A stretch of DNA of 64,000 nucleotides from Imbricaverruca yamaguchii (Eukaryota; Arthropoda; Thecostraca; Neoverrucidae): assembly GCA_034440575.1 (NCBI GenBank), contig JAOTOL010001624.1, positions 2,521,501 through 2,585,500 of the forward strand, in the 5' to 3' direction. Position numbers and translations under genes: made by a program. Each line of letters opens with the position of its first letter. Within the stretch, counting starts at the first letter, position 1. Below the pieces are notes generated by a model. It was not told the origin of the DNA, ran no database searches, and saw only the letters and a program-made list of their open reading frames with translations. This document shows, one piece after another, positions 59,763 to 64,000 of this stretch.

Positions 59763-60286
59763 AAAAAAAGTCATGTTAGGCTCCTCTCCTGTGCCATGGG
59801 TCCCTTCTTCCAAATTAGAAGCCTCCTTTCATAGAGACAATATAATCTTCTATCCTTCTCTATCCTACTTCTGGAGTCTTTGGAGGACCTTTTGACACAA
59901 GCGAACTCTGATTTACCTATAGTCCTATTTTTCTGGATGGTAACCATCGTCAGTGTGAAACCTTTTCTTAGAAAGCACCTAAAATTTTCGGTGCATTTCC
60001 GGGCTTCTTAAATGTCAAAGGAGCGACCCCCTCCGATGGTAGCACTCCTGTCTGTTCTGTCACCTTAGAATCCACATGTATTCTGATTCTTTAAATTCAA
60101 CTCGAAATCTAAAGTTGACGGATGGCGACTGTTTTGTGAAATCCGCGCTGTAGTTTCAGCTGCACGGCTTTCTTGTAAAATGAAAGTGCTTCGCAGGCGC
60201 CCTGCATTTTCTACACCGTTGAGTTTCAATGAATGAAGACGCAACAAAGCAAATGACATGCCGTCGATGTGAACGGCCCAGTCAGT
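59763..60286. other. No recognised gene
   Basis: Ordinary AT-richer sequence. Confidence 0.55.
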
Positions 60287-60325
60287 AGCGTCGTGTCGAA
60301 ATGTGTGACATTTCGACACGACGCT
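60287..60325. other. 18 bp perfect inverted repeat, 3 bp spacer
   Basis: AGCGTCGTGTCGAAATGT at 60287-60304 and its exact reverse complement at 60308-60325, separated by GTG. Confidence 0.95.
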
Positions 60326-60556
60326 TCGCTCGGGCCGCCACAGTTAATTGTACACGTGTTGGTGGCCCCGCTGTCCGCAGTTGGACAACAGTGGGCGGCG
60401 CCTCCCACGCCGCGTCATGTGACCACCGTGACTGTGACGTCACAGGGTGCCGACTTCGCCGCCGTCGGCAAGTCCGCTGCTCACCAGTTGTCCGATTGGC
60501 CGCCACTCCCCACTCCGACACTCCGATTGGTCGCCATTGCTACTGGATGTGGGGGC

Positions 60557-60595
60557 GGAGGAACAGCGTGCCGCTGTTCCTCCGGCACGCTGTTC
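60557..60595. other. Two overlapping, mutually exclusive perfect hairpins
   Basis: Hairpin 1 pairs GGAGGAACAGC (60557-60567) with 60573-60583. Hairpin 2 pairs GAACAGCGTGCCG (60561-60573) with 60583-60595. Both are exact, and they share bases, so only one can form at a time. Confidence 0.92.
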
Positions 60596-61328
60596 TAATG
60601 GGGCATAGGAGAAAGATTCTAAGCGGCATAGTACTCGACTGGCCGGATGGCTAAGAGTAAACATTGTGAGAGGGTCATCCAACCTTACTATGTCAATGAG
60701 CCCCCCTCCCTCCCCAAAAAGAAGAAATAACAGTATCCACCTGGAGGAACAGTTGTCCCTCCGAATTTTGGAAGAGTTCGACATTAATCCACGAGCGTTG
60801 CTTAAAGGAAAGGTTCGGACCTATAATTTCTTCTCCCTCAACTCTGATGCAATCCATACAACTCTTCCTGCATGTTTGATGTTCACAATTGAATGAGCAC
60901 CAGGCGAATGAATGAGCACCACAATTGAATGAGCATTCTCAATGTAAGATAGCAATCAGCAACAGCCAGCTTGAAAAGAAATAGGGTCACGACTGCGACG
61001 TAAATGGCATAGTACGGCTATATTGCTGTACGGATGAACAAATACGTTTCATTAATGTGCGGGAGAAAATGTGTTATTGTTTTCGGCGGCGTAGTTTTCC
61101 TGTGCTGGCTTATCACTTCGTAAAGCTCTCGCCAGCAATGGTGTCGTGGTCGTGTCAGAGTATTGGTGGCCTGTTAAATTCTCATTTAACGTTTTATCGC
61201 CGAACGGAAACCTCGATACGATCTCCACAGCCGGCTTATGAGTGTTCATAAAGTTGTGACTGTCGCTTTTAGACTTCGCGTTGCAGGGAAACAATTGACC
61301 AGAGGCTGTCCTTGCAGCTTCAGAGAAA

Positions 61329-61332
<4 letters not shown>
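60596..61332. other. No recognised gene
   Basis: Ordinary sequence; a short GAATGAGCACCA duplication lies near 60890-60930. Confidence 0.5.

Positions 61333-61415
<83 letters not shown>
61333..61415. repeat. GA microsatellite, about 41 copies
   Basis: Pure GA dinucleotides. Confidence 0.99.
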
Positions 61416-61419
<4 letters not shown>

Positions 61420-61644
61420 GGAGACGGGGAAAGAGGAACGAGAATACGGCCCCACTACAATTAACTTAGATATTGTCAAGTACGATTTGCCACAAAGTAC
61501 TTCTGACGAAAAAAGAAATCGAACTTGGCATAGCAGATACGTTGTTCGCATCATTGAGATGATACCGTAAGGACAGACTACAAAAAGTAAGAGTGCAAAG
61601 CACATTTTCATCATCGTGTAGTATAAACACAACAGCATTTATAA

Positions 61645-61674
61645 CCTTCGGGTCATCCATAGATGACCCGAAGG
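61645..61674. other. 12 bp perfect inverted repeat, 6 bp spacer
   Basis: CCTTCGGGTCAT and its exact reverse complement, separated by CCATAG. Confidence 0.92.
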
Positions 61675-64000
61675 CTCCATCGTACGGCGGCCTTTGGCTC
61701 ATATGTCCATACTCGAATAAATTGGCGCAAACACGGCAATCAACGTTCTATTTTCTGGCTAAACTCACTGTAGGCTCAGCACAATCAGAACAACTTCAAA
61801 CAAGCCAGACGGGATTCACAAGCTTTGGATGCTCTAAAGGCCTGCTCACATAATGGGCAGCCTTCTTTTGAACACCATCCCAGCTGGAGCTCTCTCACGA
61901 AGCCATGGGGTCCAAGTCCTTACTTTCGAGGCCCATTTTCAGATTGAATATGGAAAATGACAACCTAACATTAGCAAGTATCAAATCCGGGGGGGAGGGG
62001 GTCTATTTGCCAAACTCGGTTTGCAGATATGAAGCCACAGCACATACGGAACCCAATTCATGAGGTTGAAGGTACAGATATTGATTTTCAGACCTGACAA
62101 AGTGCCATTTATATAGCTGTTTGTTAAATATTTTCCATTTCAACTATCAACCGCATCATTTCACGAATAATATCGTATTGGCGGGTATTGTCAACTTGAC
62201 GATTATAATGGCTTAAAGTCGACATACTCTATGTCAATTAAAGCCAAGCGAACCAGTAACAAAACAATTAAAAAAACACGTGATTGAGCCATAGCACGGT
62301 GCACCTTTCTATTGAAGAGGCATGATACCTGCGAAGCCAAAGTAACATCTTCTACATCAAGTTCGGAAAATATAATACTGACACACGGTGCTGGGATGGA
62401 AACAAATAGATTCAAAAAGAGTCGCACCATGCCAAAGCATGTTAACTTCGAAACCAAGTCCCACTAAGGACTTCATTAGTGTACTGGATTTCTGTCATTC
62501 AGCACGATATCCTTTCCGGAAGATTATGTTCGTTTATCTCGCTGGAAGGTTGAATGGTGTTGGTTGACAATTCCCACAAATTTGTTGCTCCCTGCTGAAA
62601 TACCCAAAACTCGCTAGAAAGCAAACATGAGTGTCTGGTGTCACAAAGAGAAGTACAATATTAATCCCAGTTGAATTGCCCAATCATTTTCTTCTCCAGG
62701 GATTTCATAATGCAAACCCAAACCTGTTGCCCAACCTCAAACTTGCCGCTGCCACTGTCATTGCTCGCACTTGGTGTAAGTCAAATACCTAATAAGGCAA
62801 GTTTAAAGTCAAACAGCTAATAATAATCAGTTCTGACCTTTGGAATATATCGGTAGTTCATTTACTACTTATGCTTACCTTCCTGAACTTGCTAATACAG
62901 TGCGCTTCAGTAAAAGGCGAAGCGCGCGGACTCAGCAGATCAATACTCCTATGTCGAAAGCTCCACTTTGCATCGCTTCACGTGACTAATTTGGTCATAT
63001 TTTCATTGATTAGCCCGCGAATCATCAGTGGCTGGTGAGAGCCTCGTCAGGGTTTTATACCATAGAGAGAAAACGATGCTCAGCAGCACGGTAAAGCTTT
63101 GACTGTGCATTCCTGCATCAAGTTGGCGTTTGGCAATTCGGCCATTTGTCTGCAGAACGCATTCGATATCCTAGCGACACTGAAGATACGTCGATTCCCC
63201 CTCGGGCGACTCTGGGCCTTGTTGCCACCGTGCCATGATTGCACACGTGAGCTCACCGGTCAAATGTTGCACTATATCGCACCTCCTTCGACCACGTCGA
63301 TCTGCCGAGCACCAAGGGAGAGTCACGACAGCTGCGACATGTCTATTTTGGGCGGCGATCGCTCAGCCCTGGGCGGGTCCGATCTGGACCGGCTCATTGG
63401 ACCTGTATCGAAGTGCCGCGGGCACTGCAGCTGGGTTAGCTGAGAACGGCGCCGACGCGTCGGGCTGCCGTAGCAGACGGGGCACCGGTGAGGATGCACC
63501 TGCTGGATCGGTAATCACTCGATTAGAGACACTGGTGGGTGGACGCAAAGAAGCAGTCGTTTATTGACGAAGACTCGGACTGCGCGGCACACATAACTCA
63601 ACTCGAAATGGGGCTGTCGCCGAGGAACGATTGCTCTATCCAGCATTTCAATCGCACGGCGCAAGGTGTTGCAATGTCCACGACCGGCGGTCGGTTATTT
63701 GACGTCGTCAACCGACCGCCGTCAAGAACCGGGCACGATTTGCGGCTCCCTGCGGAATATCGATCGTCTCGTCGCCGTCGGTTTATCTTCGGTGATAATT
63801 AGACCTGACTTCTGCCGTGGAAGCATCAAATGCGACGACAGCTGGTGCGCGAGGAGCCTGCACAAATTTCACCTCATTCTCTGTCGCTTTCGGGAAGGAC
63901 AGCCCAGGTGCAATCACGAAGTTGGATGCACACAAGACCAGTTGTGGGAGCAGGAGGGCTAGAATGGAAGCCGTGCCGTTGTTTTGCCCTATTTTGTGAT
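61675..64000. other. No recognised gene
   Basis: Mostly ordinary sequence. The last 800 bp are somewhat GC-richer, with short open frames lacking domains. Confidence 0.5.

Overview
The window is nuclear DNA of a eukaryote, probably an animal. It holds no intact protein gene that can be recognised. What it holds is tRNA-derived SINEs with internal Pol III boxes, decayed non-LTR retrotransposons, a very large number of microsatellites and minisatellites, and a few stretches that look like TATA promoters or first coding exons ending in GTGAGT or GTAAGT donors. An arthropod is favoured by a short run of TTAGG-type repeats at 57164-57204 and by a TATA box followed at the right distance by a TCAGT initiator at 38313-38345. 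Both are weak evidence and I do not name a species.

Layout, left to right. Positions 1-7000 are a block of GC-rich minisatellites with periods 31, 6, 12, 34, 24, 22, 45, 15, 18 and 39 bp. 7520-10720 holds a SINE, a decayed LINE on the minus strand whose reverse transcriptase core is interrupted by a GA microsatellite, and a second, class II tRNA-like SINE. 11390-12925 holds three diverged minisatellites. 17630-18840 holds three GC-rich arrays (22, 36 and 40 bp). 19450-19720 is a possible reverse transcriptase fragment. 20988-21096 (minus) is the best first-exon candidate, a signal peptide ending at a phase-1 GTGAGT donor. 23383-23790 is a decayed RNase H domain of another LINE, followed directly by a 654 bp element with imperfect terminal inverted repeats. 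24500-28300 is AT-richer, mostly unique sequence with one long hairpin. 28319-28617 is a 35 bp array next to a TATA-like site. 30210-31345 is a 1.1 kb pyrimidine-rich tract that includes 86 perfect copies of CTTCAT. 33244-33602 and 46381-47043 are copies of an approximately 360 bp repeat carrying a conserved hairpin and AGGTCA direct repeats. 34987-42767 holds GT, 31, 40, 45 and 31 bp arrays and a TA tract. 48145-59762 holds four copies of one tRNA-derived SINE family, plus a 37 bp array and a long CT tract. The last 4 kb is mostly unremarkable.

Nearly all long open frames in this window are by-products of repeats: arrays whose unit length is a multiple of three and lacks a stop codon stay open on one or both strands. 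I therefore do not call them genes. There is no operon-like or pathway-like arrangement. The window reads as a gene-poor, repeat-dense intergenic or intronic region with scattered GC-rich patches that could be 5' ends of genes lying partly outside it.
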